From: an uncultured Mucilaginibacter sp.
Lineage (GTDB): Bacteria; Bacteroidota; Bacteroidia; Sphingobacteriales; Sphingobacteriaceae
DNA length: 64,000 bases
Direction: 5' to 3'
Assembly (NCBI GenBank): GCA_903866915.1
Contig: CAIPPO010000154.1
Span: 1-64,000 of the forward strand
Each line of letters starts with the position of its first letter. Within the stretch, counting starts at the first letter, position 1. The notes under the pieces were generated by a model. It searched no databases. It worked only from the letters and a program-made list of their open reading frames with translations, and was not told the origin of the DNA. Below, piece by piece: positions 29,558-38,827 of the stretch. A program made the position numbers and the translations under genes.

Positions 29558-30736
29558 ATGATGAAACCATTTTTATTGATTGTTAGTAGCCTGTTTACGC
29601 TCAATTTATGCAGCGATATTGGCAATGTGCTCCATATACAACATAGGATATCCGCCGATACCAGTGAAACATGGACCTTCAAGCCTTTTGTTAAACTCGA
29701 CCATGATAACCCGGTATTGACACCTGGAAGCGGGACGTTCATCGATCCAATCCGTAAAACAAAAATCTACTGGGAGGCAAAAGATGTTTTTAATCCGGCT
29801 ATAGTTACCCTTAAGGGCAAAGTTTATATGCTTTACCGAGCGCAGGATAACGTAGGCAAGCCTGCAGGCACATCACGTATCGGACTGGCTGTAAGTACAG
29901 ATGCAGTTCATTTTAAGCGAATGCCTGCCCCGGTTTTTTATCCGAATAATGACGCCTTTAAGTCGGAGGAATGGGAGGGAGGCTGTGAAGATCCACGCGT
30001 AGTTGCCGATAGTAAGGGAACTTATTACATGACTTATACCGCCTATGATGGCACTAAGGCCAGGTTGTTTATCGCAACATCTACTGATCTTTTTCATTGG
30101 AAGAAATACGGCAGCGTATTTGGCAAAGCATACGGCGGGAAATATGCGAAGAAATGGTCAAAATCAGGTTCTATTGTTTCTAAATATGTGAACGGGCAGG
30201 CCATAGCCACCAAAATAAATGGCAAATACTGGATGTACTGGGGCGATGCCCAGATTTGGAGCGCCACATCGAACGACCTCATTAACTGGACACCCGTAGA
30301 GATGAAAGCTGGTGAGCAAGCTCCTGTAAAACTGCGCGATCAAGCCCTTACTGTACCCGATCTGAAAGTAGTGATTCCTACCCGGAGCGGAAAATTCGAC
30401 AGCGACCTGGTTGAATCGGGGCCCCCGGCCATTCTAACTGACAAAGGCATCCTGTTGATTTACAACAGTAAAAATTTGCCTAAAACAGGAGACGCTGCGC
30501 TGCCTGATGGTACCTATGCTGCCGGAGAAGTGCTGTTTGATAAAAATGATCCCACGCGTATCATCCACCGCACTAACCATTATTTTATGAAACCTGATAA
30601 ACCCTATGAGTTCACCGGGCAAGTTAATCAGGTTTGCTTCCTTGAAGGGCTCACCCAGTTCAAAGGCGCCTGGTATTTGTATTATGGCACTGCCGATTCA
30701 AAAATCGCTGTTGCTAAAAGCGCTGGCTTAAAGTAG
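29558..30736 (+). CDS. GH130-like glycosidase/phosphorylase
   Basis: 392 aa five-bladed-propeller-like motifs: DVFNPAIVTLKGKVYMLYRAQD, EGGCEDPRVV, GLTQFKGAWYLYYGTADSKIAVAKS. Confidence 0.78.
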   Translation: MMKPFLLIVSSLFTLNLCSDIGNVLHIQHRISADTSETWTFKPFVKLDHDNPVLTPGSGTFIDPIRKTKIYWEAKDVFNPAIVTLKGKVYMLYRAQDNVGKPAGTSRIGLAVSTDAVHFKRMPAPVFYPNNDAFKSEEWEGGCEDPRVVADSKGTYYMTYTAYDGTKARLFIATSTDLFHWKKYGSVFGKAYGGKYAKKWSKSGSIVSKYVNGQAIATKINGKYWMYWGDAQIWSATSNDLINWTPVEMKAGEQAPVKLRDQALTVPDLKVVIPTRSGKFDSDLVESGPPAILTDKGILLIYNSKNLPKTGDAALPDGTYAAGEVLFDKNDPTRIIHRTNHYFMKPDKPYEFTGQVNQVCFLEGLTQFKGAWYLYYGTADSKIAVAKSAGLK

Positions 30737-30796
30737 TTGCAGATTTTGCACTAACGCCAACGGAAAAATATATCTTTAGTCTTATAAACTTAAATT

Positions 30797-32218
30797 ATGT
30801 TTCGCCGCATATTGATAATGTCGCTGGCTCTTTTTGCCACTAGTTCCCTTATTGCACAACAAAAGCGCACTGCTCACCTACATTCAAAAGCTATTATTGC
30901 GCCGGTTGGGGTGTTGAAAAACCTTCCTGACTCTGTCTTGCTGGAAATTGTTCAAAGGCAAACTTTTCGTTATTTCTGGGACTTTGGTCACCCGGTAAGC
31001 GGACTGGCCCGCGAGCGAGATAATACCGTGCATGCACAATACTATTGGGATTATATCAACGAAGCTGATGGTGTGCCCAATTTCAGCAAAGGCACTTTCG
31101 GGCCCGAGGCTTGCGCCATAGGCGGGACGGGGTTTGGCATCTTATCAACCGTAGTTGCTGTAAACCGCGGATGGATCGGGCGCGATACTGCCATTAAACG
31201 ATTGAACAAGATTGTTGATTTTCTGGCTAAGGCCGATTGTTTCCATGGTATCTACCCCCATTTTATGAATGGTGTTTCGGGTAAAACTATTCCCTTTGGT
31301 CGCCTGGATGATGGTGCCGACCTGGTTGAAACGTCGTACCTGATGATGGGCCTGCTAACTGCCCGGCAATATTTTAACAAAGACACCCCGATAGAAAAAT
31401 ATTTCCGCAACCGGGTAAACGAGATGTGGCAGGATGCCGACTGGAACTGGCACAGCAAGGGCGGAAACGAGCATCTTTTTTGGCATTGGAGCCCGACAAA
31501 CGACTTCGACATGAACTTCCCGGTATTTGGTTATGATGAGGCGCTCATCACTTACATCGTTGCGGCATCATCAATATCGCACCCGATATCGAAAGATTTA
31601 TACCTGAACTCCTGGGTTAAAAGCCCGGGTTGGAAGAACGGGAATACTTATTATGGCATCAATCTTCCCCTCGGCAAATATGAGGGAGGCGGGCCGCTGT
31701 TCTTTGAGCAATATACCTATATGGGTATCGACCCGAATGGTTTGAAGGATGACCAGGGTATAGATTATTTCGAACAGGTAAAAAATCATACACTCATCAA
31801 CCGTGCCTATTGTATCGCCAACCCAAAGAAATACAAAGGCTATGGCGAAAATTGCTGGGGACTTACCGCAGGCGACAGTTTCAAAGGCTATGTTGCCCAC
31901 TGCCCGGATGACGACCGCGGGGTTATTCAGCCTACCGCGGCACTTTCATCTTTTCCCTATACACCCGAATACTCTATGCAGGCACTAAAGCATTTTTACA
32001 ACGACCTGGGCGGAAAAATTTGGGGCCCCTATGGTTTTGCCGATGGTTTCAGCGAAACGCATAACTGGTATGGCAAAACCCACCTGGCTATAGATGAGGG
32101 ACCGATTGTAGTGATGATAGAAAATTATCGTACCGGCCTCATCTGGAAGCTGTTTATGAATTGCCCCGAGATAAAAAATGGTTTGAAGAACCTGGGATTT
32201 ACGAGCAGGTATAATTGA
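30797..32218 (+). CDS. Glucoamylase-like family protein (PF10091-type; possible GH144 relative)
   Basis: 473 aa; QRQTFRYFWDFGHPVSGLARERDN, CAIGGTGFGILSTVVAVNRGWI, GPYGFADGFSETHNWYGKTHLAIDEGPIVVMIENYRTGLIW. Confidence 0.85.
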   Translation: MFRRILIMSLALFATSSLIAQQKRTAHLHSKAIIAPVGVLKNLPDSVLLEIVQRQTFRYFWDFGHPVSGLARERDNTVHAQYYWDYINEADGVPNFSKGTFGPEACAIGGTGFGILSTVVAVNRGWIGRDTAIKRLNKIVDFLAKADCFHGIYPHFMNGVSGKTIPFGRLDDGADLVETSYLMMGLLTARQYFNKDTPIEKYFRNRVNEMWQDADWNWHSKGGNEHLFWHWSPTNDFDMNFPVFGYDEALITYIVAASSISHPISKDLYLNSWVKSPGWKNGNTYYGINLPLGKYEGGGPLFFEQYTYMGIDPNGLKDDQGIDYFEQVKNHTLINRAYCIANPKKYKGYGENCWGLTAGDSFKGYVAHCPDDDRGVIQPTAALSSFPYTPEYSMQALKHFYNDLGGKIWGPYGFADGFSETHNWYGKTHLAIDEGPIVVMIENYRTGLIWKLFMNCPEIKNGLKNLGFTSRYN

Positions 32219-32225
32219 GCGCTGA

Positions 32226-32600
32226 TCAACTATGCTGCTGTATCTGCACCAAACCAAAGGTTGAATTCCCTCTTAGCATAAGCACTTTTTCGGTACTGCG
32301 TGTTTGGTAAACATTGTTTCGGTAATCTTCTACTGTTGCCATAAACTGCGAAAAATCAGCGTCGATATGCCAGTCGGCCGGAACAGTAATCACCAATTCG
32401 CCAAACACCTGCGTAATATCGAGCACCGCGACACCGTTGATATCAGCACAACTAAGGTCGAGTTCTGTGCTGCCGAAAATATTATTGACCAGACCACCTT
32501 TAAAGTCTTTAGAAAAGATGCTTCTTTTTATTCCACCGAAAACGACGCGGGTTTCAAGGTAATCATCAGCATTCGGAATCAAAGTCTGAGGTACATTCAT
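32226..32600 (-). CDS. LiaF-like C-terminal domain protein (putative)
   Basis: 124 aa; RVVFGGIKRSIFSKDFKGGLVNNIFGSTELDLSCADINGVAVLDITQVFGELVITVPADWHI resembles the cell-wall-active antibiotic response domain. Confidence 0.65.
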   Translation of the reverse strand: MNVPQTLIPNADDYLETRVVFGGIKRSIFSKDFKGGLVNNIFGSTELDLSCADINGVAVLDITQVFGELVITVPADWHIDADFSQFMATVEDYRNNVYQTRSTEKVLMLRGNSTFGLVQIQQHS

Positions 32601-32763
32601 GGCCTTTTAATTTTATTGTCTACCAAAAATAAGCACGCCTGTATTTCAAAAAAAGTTAAATGTTGTTAAATACGGTATGCTGTCGGTGAACGGGGGAAAT
32701 ACATCGGTAAATTTTTTAGGAGGTGAGCATTTGATCAATTAACAGTTTTGGTATATTAGATTA

Positions 32764-33366
32764 ATGAAGAAATACTATTTGCTGTTGGTTTTATTTTTTG
32801 CAGGACTGATTTTATCCGCAATAAATCCTCATGATTATTTTACCTGGGTATTAGAAGTATTTCCGGCAATTATAGGTTTTCTGGTACTGCTTTTAACTTT
32901 TAAGTCTTTCAGGTTTACCTACCTTACTTATTTTTTTATTCTCGTTCATTGCTTTATTTTATTTATTGGCGGCCATTACACCTATGCCATGGTACCCGCA
33001 TTTGATTGGATAAAAGAAGTATTTCATCAAAGCCGGAATAATTATGATAAAGTGGGCCATTTTTTTCAAGGCTTTGTGCCGGCCATGATTGCCAGAGAAA
33101 TTTTTATCAGGAAGCAGGTGTTCAACAAAGATGGCTGGGTACCTTTTTTGGTGGTTTGTGTTTGCGGTACAATCAGCCTGTTATATGAATTGCTTGAATG
33201 GTTGGTTTCGGTTAGTTCAGGCAGTGCCGGCGATTCGTTTCTGGGTACGCAGGGCGATATTTGGGACACACAATCAGATATGCTTTTTGCTATTATCGGC
33301 GCAATCAGCATGATCGTGGTAATGTCTAAATGGCAAGACAAGGCGATTAACAGGACTAAGGTTTAA
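32764..33366 (+). CDS. DUF2238 / YjdF-like inner membrane protein
   Basis: 200 aa; multi-TM; YDKVGHFFQGFVPAMIAREIFIR and LGTQGDIWDTQSDMLFAIIGA are typical. Confidence 0.85.
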   Translation: MKKYYLLLVLFFAGLILSAINPHDYFTWVLEVFPAIIGFLVLLLTFKSFRFTYLTYFFILVHCFILFIGGHYTYAMVPAFDWIKEVFHQSRNNYDKVGHFFQGFVPAMIAREIFIRKQVFNKDGWVPFLVVCVCGTISLLYELLEWLVSVSSGSAGDSFLGTQGDIWDTQSDMLFAIIGAISMIVVMSKWQDKAINRTKV

Positions 33367-33539
33367 ATCAGCGATACCGAAATCGTCTTTTCCACACTAT
33401 TTTTCAGCCCAATTAACCTTTAATTAAGTAAACCGCAGGCTTTTATACCTTTAACCCTGGCGGGCTGTTGATAATTTCCCCAAACAATATCATTAAATGT
33501 TAACGAATTTGGTGTTCGGGATTTATAATAAAACCGCCG

Positions 33540-33743
33540 ATGCCTGAAAACAATAGCAAATCGCTTGCTGACTTGCAAAAGGAAGCCGGTGAAATCAATT
33601 TAAAAATTCGCAGGTTATTGTTAAATAGCTACAGTTTTGACGACGGTATAGCCAACCAACTCACCAAGATTGCTACCGTTGTTGATCTCCGCAAAAAGCT
33701 CGTGGCAATCGAAAAAGAGATCAGGTTGCGAACAGACCAATAG
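33540..33743 (+). CDS. Small hypothetical protein (67 aa)
   Basis: Open frame in an intergenic interval; helical, charged; no family recognised. Confidence 0.45.
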   Translation: MPENNSKSLADLQKEAGEINLKIRRLLLNSYSFDDGIANQLTKIATVVDLRKKLVAIEKEIRLRTDQ

Positions 33744-33776
33744 TTTAATTTCCGGAATTATTGCGAGATTTAAGCT

Positions 33777-34580
33777 TTGAATATGCACAAAGCCATTATC
33801 CTTTTTATACTTTTCTTTTTTACAGCTGGTAGTTATTCCTCTGCCCAGGATAATAGGGTATGGAATAATAAATCGTGTGCGGTTGTATTAACCTATGACG
33901 ATGCGATTGATATCGACCTGGATATTGTTATACCCGCGCTCGATTCGTTGAACCTGAAAGGAACGTTTTACCTCATCGGCTCATCGCCGGTAGTAGATCT
34001 GCGGATGGCAGCGTGGCGGGCCGCTGCTACAAACGGTCACGAGTTGGGTAATCATGCCATGTTTCACCCCTGTGATGGTAGTTTGCCGGGCCGCAATTGG
34101 GTTCCTGCCGTGCACGACCTGAGCAAATATACCGTTGAACGTGCGGTGAGCGAGATCAGGGCCACCAATACGCTCTTGAAAGCGATTGACGGAAAGGATG
34201 AACGCAGCTTCGCTTATCCTTGCGGCGACCTGAAGATCGGCGACCAATACTTCTATGATCAGCTTAAAAATAACTTTGCCGCCGCCCGCGGCACCCAGGA
34301 AGGTTTGCAAACCATAGACCAGGTAGATTTGAGCAATATCCGCTGCTATCCCATCAGCGGGCAACCTGCTTCTTATATGATTGATCTGGTAAAAAAGGCA
34401 CAGCAAACGCATACCCTGCTGGTATTTCTGTTTCACGGTGTGGGTGGTGGACATAACATCAATGAAAGTCGTGGTGAACATGCCGAACTGCTGCGTTATT
34501 TAAAAGATAACGAGCAAAGCATCTGGATAGCTACTATGGTTGATGTAGCAGAACGGATTAGGAAATTTCAGGGCAAGTAG
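33777..34580 (+). CDS. Secreted polysaccharide deacetylase family protein
   Basis: 267 aa; signal peptide; LTYDDAIDIDLD, GHELGNHAMFHPC, FAYPCGDLKIGD motifs of carbohydrate esterase 4-like proteins. Confidence 0.85.
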   Translation: MNMHKAIILFILFFFTAGSYSSAQDNRVWNNKSCAVVLTYDDAIDIDLDIVIPALDSLNLKGTFYLIGSSPVVDLRMAAWRAAATNGHELGNHAMFHPCDGSLPGRNWVPAVHDLSKYTVERAVSEIRATNTLLKAIDGKDERSFAYPCGDLKIGDQYFYDQLKNNFAAARGTQEGLQTIDQVDLSNIRCYPISGQPASYMIDLVKKAQQTHTLLVFLFHGVGGGHNINESRGEHAELLRYLKDNEQSIWIATMVDVAERIRKFQGK

Positions 34581-34610
34581 CGTTTCGGGTTTTACTCCAA
34601 TAGAAAAATT

Positions 34611-34779
34611 GTCAATTGCGCGGAGCGAACCGGGGTTGAGCCCCGGGGCAGCGACAAAGCAATCGCAAGGAGGCGAATAGCGGGTTGGTTTTATACAGCA
34701 AACTCAAGGCAAAAGGCCTGCATTGCGATTGCCACGACTCCCATTAGATGTATGCCTTCGCTGCCGCCTCGCAATGACA
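34611..34779. repeat. Nested inverted-repeat intergenic element
   Basis: Inner GCAATCGCAA (34659-34668) / TTGCGATTGC (34723-34732) perfect; outer GTCAATTGCG...GCGAA / TTCGCTGCCGCCTCGCAATGAC imperfect; local hairpin CCGGGG-TTGAG-CCCCGG at 34630-34646. Confidence 0.6.
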
Positions 34780-34831
34780 AATTTTTGGAAATATCACTGC
34801 GCGAGTTTGGCGGGCTATTAACCCTCAATAC

Positions 34832-35296
34832 CTACCGGCTTAAACTAACCCTCCGGCCAAACTCACCACCGGGTGTGAGGAACAAAGGCGAAACGATAGT
34901 AACAGCATGAGCGCTAAAGTTTTTGATTTGACTCGTTGCAGGCACGTTGTTAATTTCAAGTCCAAATGCCCGAATACCGATAGTACTATTAGATATTAAG
35001 GTATAACTTAAAGTATCTAAAACGGTCCCTTCCCTGGTATAGATATAGCCGTTTTCCCGGATATCAAAATAATCCCCGGCTTGCCCCTGGTAGTTTACCG
35101 GATGATTATTTGAACCGACTCCTTCAAAAGTTGAATCGGTAACAATTTTCCATTTTGCAATAAGCGAAGTCTGGCCTGATTCGCTTGTGCCATTTTTATT
35201 TATAAGCTGGCTTAACGTACCGCCAGCCTCTTTTTTGCAGGCGGTGATGAAGAGTATTATGACCGTAGTTGTAAGTATTACATATCGTGTTTTCAT
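34832..35296 (-). CDS. Small lipoprotein, hypothetical
   Basis: 154 aa; lipobox FITAC followed by KKEAGG; lipocalin-like style but family not assigned. Confidence 0.6.
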   Translation of the reverse strand: MKTRYVILTTTVIILFITACKKEAGGTLSQLINKNGTSESGQTSLIAKWKIVTDSTFEGVGSNNHPVNYQGQAGDYFDIRENGYIYTREGTVLDTLSYTLISNSTIGIRAFGLEINNVPATSQIKNFSAHAVTIVSPLFLTPGGEFGRRVSLSR

Positions 35297-35574
35297 CTTC
35301 GAATAAAAGGTTGATTTATATCCTGTTACGCTTTAAACAATGTGAACGCTACACGAAACCTGATAGAAAGAACCTGCACTATTTAAAATTACAAATTGGG
35401 GATTAATGTTAATAGCTGCAAAATCGTAAATATTTGGCTATAGCCTGTTTATTTAGCTTTTAAAGCCTCATAAAAATGTGATGGCAATGCGCTTGAATGC
35501 TATAAATTATTACCCCAGGCGGGCGCCAGGGGTAATATTTAGCAATTGAAATTGGCTTTAATCAAATAAAGCAG

Positions 35575-37062
35575 TTAGCTCTCCTTTATAAAATGCTGCG
35601 CAATAGAAAGGCTCCTGAACAACCGGCTGTTTTTGAATTTGTTTTTTCGGCTGCGGTTTAAAATGTCTTTTAATATTTCCAAAACATCAATGGTATAATC
35701 CCCTTTATTGATCATAACGCAATCTGCCTGTGCTGCGTGCGTGGCATCAGTGATCTCGCTTCTGGTGGCTATACCTTCATTTTGCATGTTCTCTAAAACC
35801 TGGGTTGCCCAGATCACCGGCGTATGCGCTGCTTCACAAATCCAAAGGATCTCTTCCTGTATCTCACTCATGCGTTCGAAGCCAATCTCGATGGCCATAT
35901 CGCCACGGGCAACCATTACCCCGGTAGGCCCAAAGCTAAGCCCCTGGAGGATAATGCCGGGCAGTTCATCAATGGCTTTACGTGTTTCAATTTTGGCTAT
36001 AATAGGGAAACCGGGTTTGTTTAACTGAGTCAGTTCCTTTTGCAGTTCGGCCATGTCGGCAGCGCTGTTCACAAATGAATAGCCAACCATGTCGGCGTGT
36101 TTGGCAATAAAAGGCAGGCATTGTTTATCATATTCAGTAATCGACGCTATTTTATAGCTTGTTTCCGGAAAATTGATCCCTTTATCGTTTTTGATAACCG
36201 GTTTTTTAGTGGCGATACGGGCTATCCTGAGGCGGGCAAATTTGTCTTCAACCTGCAATACCACGGCTTCAAATAATCCATCATCAAAAAACACCCGCTG
36301 ACCCGGTTCAAGGTTTTCAACGATGCCCGACTGGGTGCAACGCACCAGATTTTTCGATTTCTTATGATCGGCTTCAGGGTCAGCAAGCCAGATTTTATCC
36401 CCTTCTTCAACCTTGAGTTTAATAGCCTGGTTTTTATGATCCACGATATGGGTGCGAATCTTGGGTCCGGCCAGGTCCATATACAATTTGCAGGGCAAGC
36501 CGGTTTTCTTTTTAGCCTGTTCGAGGTTGCTGATCATGGCCATCCAGGTATCCGGGCTGTCATGCGCACAATCGATGCGCGCCAGGCGCATGCCGTTTTC
36601 AAGCAGGGCGCAAAGCAAATCCAGGTCATCGGCGAAATTGGTGTCGAAAGTAACCATAACTGGTATCACATTTTCGGTACTTTTTACGCCCAGCAATACT
36701 TCAATATTGCGTTGTAAATATTTTAGACCATTTTCCGGGGTCACTTCGCATTTATCACCGGGTTTAGCACCCAGCCACTCCATTACGTGTATCAGTTGCG
36801 ATTTGATATGGCCCTCGCTGCTTGACAATGATGACAGGCCCGAACGGTGTAACTGTAATTGCAACGTTTCAATATCAGTAGCCCGCAGTGAAAGGTAGTC
36901 GACCAGGTTAATGGCGCTATTGCGGTAATCTTCTTTAACTTTTTCTATTACGGGGAGATGCGTAGCTTCTGCATGGAGCATGCCATCATGTAATTTATGG
37001 AGTTCGTGTAATAATTTTTCGTTGTGTGTCATTTTCGGGTTGTAGTTATACAGATCGGGCAT
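35575..37062 (-). CDS. Pyruvate kinase-like protein, divergent
   Basis: 495 aa; GMRLARIDCAHDSP, LYMDLAGPKIRTHI, FPIIAKIETRKAIDELPGI, GVMVARGDMAIEIG, TPVIWATQVLENM; N-terminal extension before the barrel, no C-terminal regulatory domain. Confidence 0.85.
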   Translation of the reverse strand: MPDLYNYNPKMTHNEKLLHELHKLHDGMLHAEATHLPVIEKVKEDYRNSAINLVDYLSLRATDIETLQLQLHRSGLSSLSSSEGHIKSQLIHVMEWLGAKPGDKCEVTPENGLKYLQRNIEVLLGVKSTENVIPVMVTFDTNFADDLDLLCALLENGMRLARIDCAHDSPDTWMAMISNLEQAKKKTGLPCKLYMDLAGPKIRTHIVDHKNQAIKLKVEEGDKIWLADPEADHKKSKNLVRCTQSGIVENLEPGQRVFFDDGLFEAVVLQVEDKFARLRIARIATKKPVIKNDKGINFPETSYKIASITEYDKQCLPFIAKHADMVGYSFVNSAADMAELQKELTQLNKPGFPIIAKIETRKAIDELPGIILQGLSFGPTGVMVARGDMAIEIGFERMSEIQEEILWICEAAHTPVIWATQVLENMQNEGIATRSEITDATHAAQADCVMINKGDYTIDVLEILKDILNRSRKNKFKNSRLFRSLSIAQHFIKES

Positions 37063-37090
37063 AGCAGCTTATCAATTATTCGGTGTCAGT

Positions 37091-37122
37091 AAAAAGCCCC
37101 CGGTGAATCCGAAGGCTTTTTT
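37091..37122 (-). terminator. Hairpin terminator downstream of the alcohol dehydrogenase gene
   Basis: Plus strand AAAAAGCCCCCGGTGAATCCGAAGGCTTTTTT; complementary AAAAGCC/GGCTTTT arms; lies 3' of the minus-strand ADH gene. Confidence 0.55.
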
Positions 37123-37139
37123 AATCTGTTAGGCTCTTT

Positions 37140-38240
37140 TTATTCGTTAGTCATAATCACTTTTAATGCTTTTTCCTTCGCCGCATTGCCAAAAGTTTCA
37201 TAAGCGTCCATCACCTGATCGAGTCTGAAATGGTGGGTGATCAGTTGGTTAGGGTTCAGTTTTTCGGATTGAACGGTTTTGAGCAACATCGGTGTGGTTA
37301 CCGTATCTACCAGCCTTGTAGTGATGGTAATGTTTTGAGCCCATAAGGTTTCGAGGTGCAGGGTTGCACTTTTGCCATGTACCCCAATATTGGCTACTGT
37401 TCCACCAGGACCAATGATAGCGGTACACAACTCGAAAGTTTGCGGAATACCCACAGCTTCAATAGCCGTATCAACTCCGCGGCCATTAGTAAGTGCTTTT
37501 ATCCTTTCGGGCACATTCTCCCATGAGTTATTGATCAGCTGGGTTGCACCAAAGGTTTTGGCCACATCGAGCCTGTTTTGGTCAGGGTCAATCATAATGA
37601 TCTCTGCAGGTGAGTAGAACTGTGCAGTAAGCAGTGCGGCCAATCCAATTGGACCCGATCCTACGATAGCAACTACATCACCAGGTTTTACACGGCCGTT
37701 CAGAACGCCGCATTCAAAGCCGGTTGGTAGAATATCGCTCAGCATCACCAGAGCCTCTTCGTCGGCACCGGCTGGAATATGGTACAGGCTATTGTCGGCA
37801 TGTGGTATACGTACGTATTCGGCCTGTGTACCATCGATCAGGTGACCCAGAATCCAACCGCCATCTTCGCAATGGGAGTACATGCCCTTTTTGCAATAAT
37901 CGCATTTGCCGCATGATGTAATGCAGGAAATGAGCACATGGTCGCCTTTTTTGAAATTAGTAACGCCGGAACCTATTTCTTCAATGATACCCACCCCTTC
38001 GTGCCCGATGATGCGGCCGTCGGTAACTTCAGGAACATCGCCTTTCATAATGTGCAGGTCGGTGCCACAGATAGTCGTTTTTAATATCTTAACTATCGCA
38101 TCAGTTGCTTTGATGACGGCAGGAATCGGTTTTTCTTCCCAGGCTTTCTTGCCCGGACCATGATAAACCAATGCATGCATTGTTTTTGTGCTTTTGATAA
38201 GGGCGGTGTTAGCTTCGGGTGTCTCCATTAGTGTTTCCAT
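37140..38240 (-). CDS. Zinc-dependent alcohol dehydrogenase
   Basis: 366 aa; TTICGTDLHIMKGDVPEV, GHEGVGIIEEIGSGV, CGKCDYCKKGMYSHCE, VAIVGSGPIGLAA. Confidence 0.93.
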   Translation of the reverse strand: METLMETPEANTALIKSTKTMHALVYHGPGKKAWEEKPIPAVIKATDAIVKILKTTICGTDLHIMKGDVPEVTDGRIIGHEGVGIIEEIGSGVTNFKKGDHVLISCITSCGKCDYCKKGMYSHCEDGGWILGHLIDGTQAEYVRIPHADNSLYHIPAGADEEALVMLSDILPTGFECGVLNGRVKPGDVVAIVGSGPIGLAALLTAQFYSPAEIIMIDPDQNRLDVAKTFGATQLINNSWENVPERIKALTNGRGVDTAIEAVGIPQTFELCTAIIGPGGTVANIGVHGKSATLHLETLWAQNITITTRLVDTVTTPMLLKTVQSEKLNPNQLITHHFRLDQVMDAYETFGNAAKEKALKVIMTNE

Positions 38241-38827
38241 GACGATGTGTTTTATTGTTTACAACAACTACAACACAAAATTGTAACAAGCCTTTCATTA
38301 AATAAATGACAGGCGTCATGGGTAGGTGTGATATGGATTAGGTTTGTTTGACGTGACTGTTCAATGACAAGGTTGAACGGCGGATCAACTCTGTTTTTGT
38401 CGATTCAAATCGGATAGTTACCGCATAACTAACCGGGTTAAAAGAAACTTCCTTGCTTAGATATGTTGACCAAATAAAATGGCTTATGAAATGCAATAAC
38501 AGGATAAAAGATGCAATTTACCAGAGGGTGAGTACGATAATTATCGAAAATTAAGCTATCCTTTTAAAATTCTCTAAAACGAATATAATATTTATTTGTT
38601 AGTAAATAGACTATGATTAAATAGGCATTTAATAAAATGCAAAGTATAACAACTGGTTGTGATTTTACGGCGTATGCATTTTTTGTAGTAACACTTGCAA
38701 GCAAAATGGAAATAAAACCTTCGCTGATTTGGCGATCTGAAGAGCTGATTTTGTTTGTGATTTGATTTTATTTTATCTAACTTTATTAACCCCTCGTTAA
38801 TCTCACCTGAATTTTTTAATCATTAAT

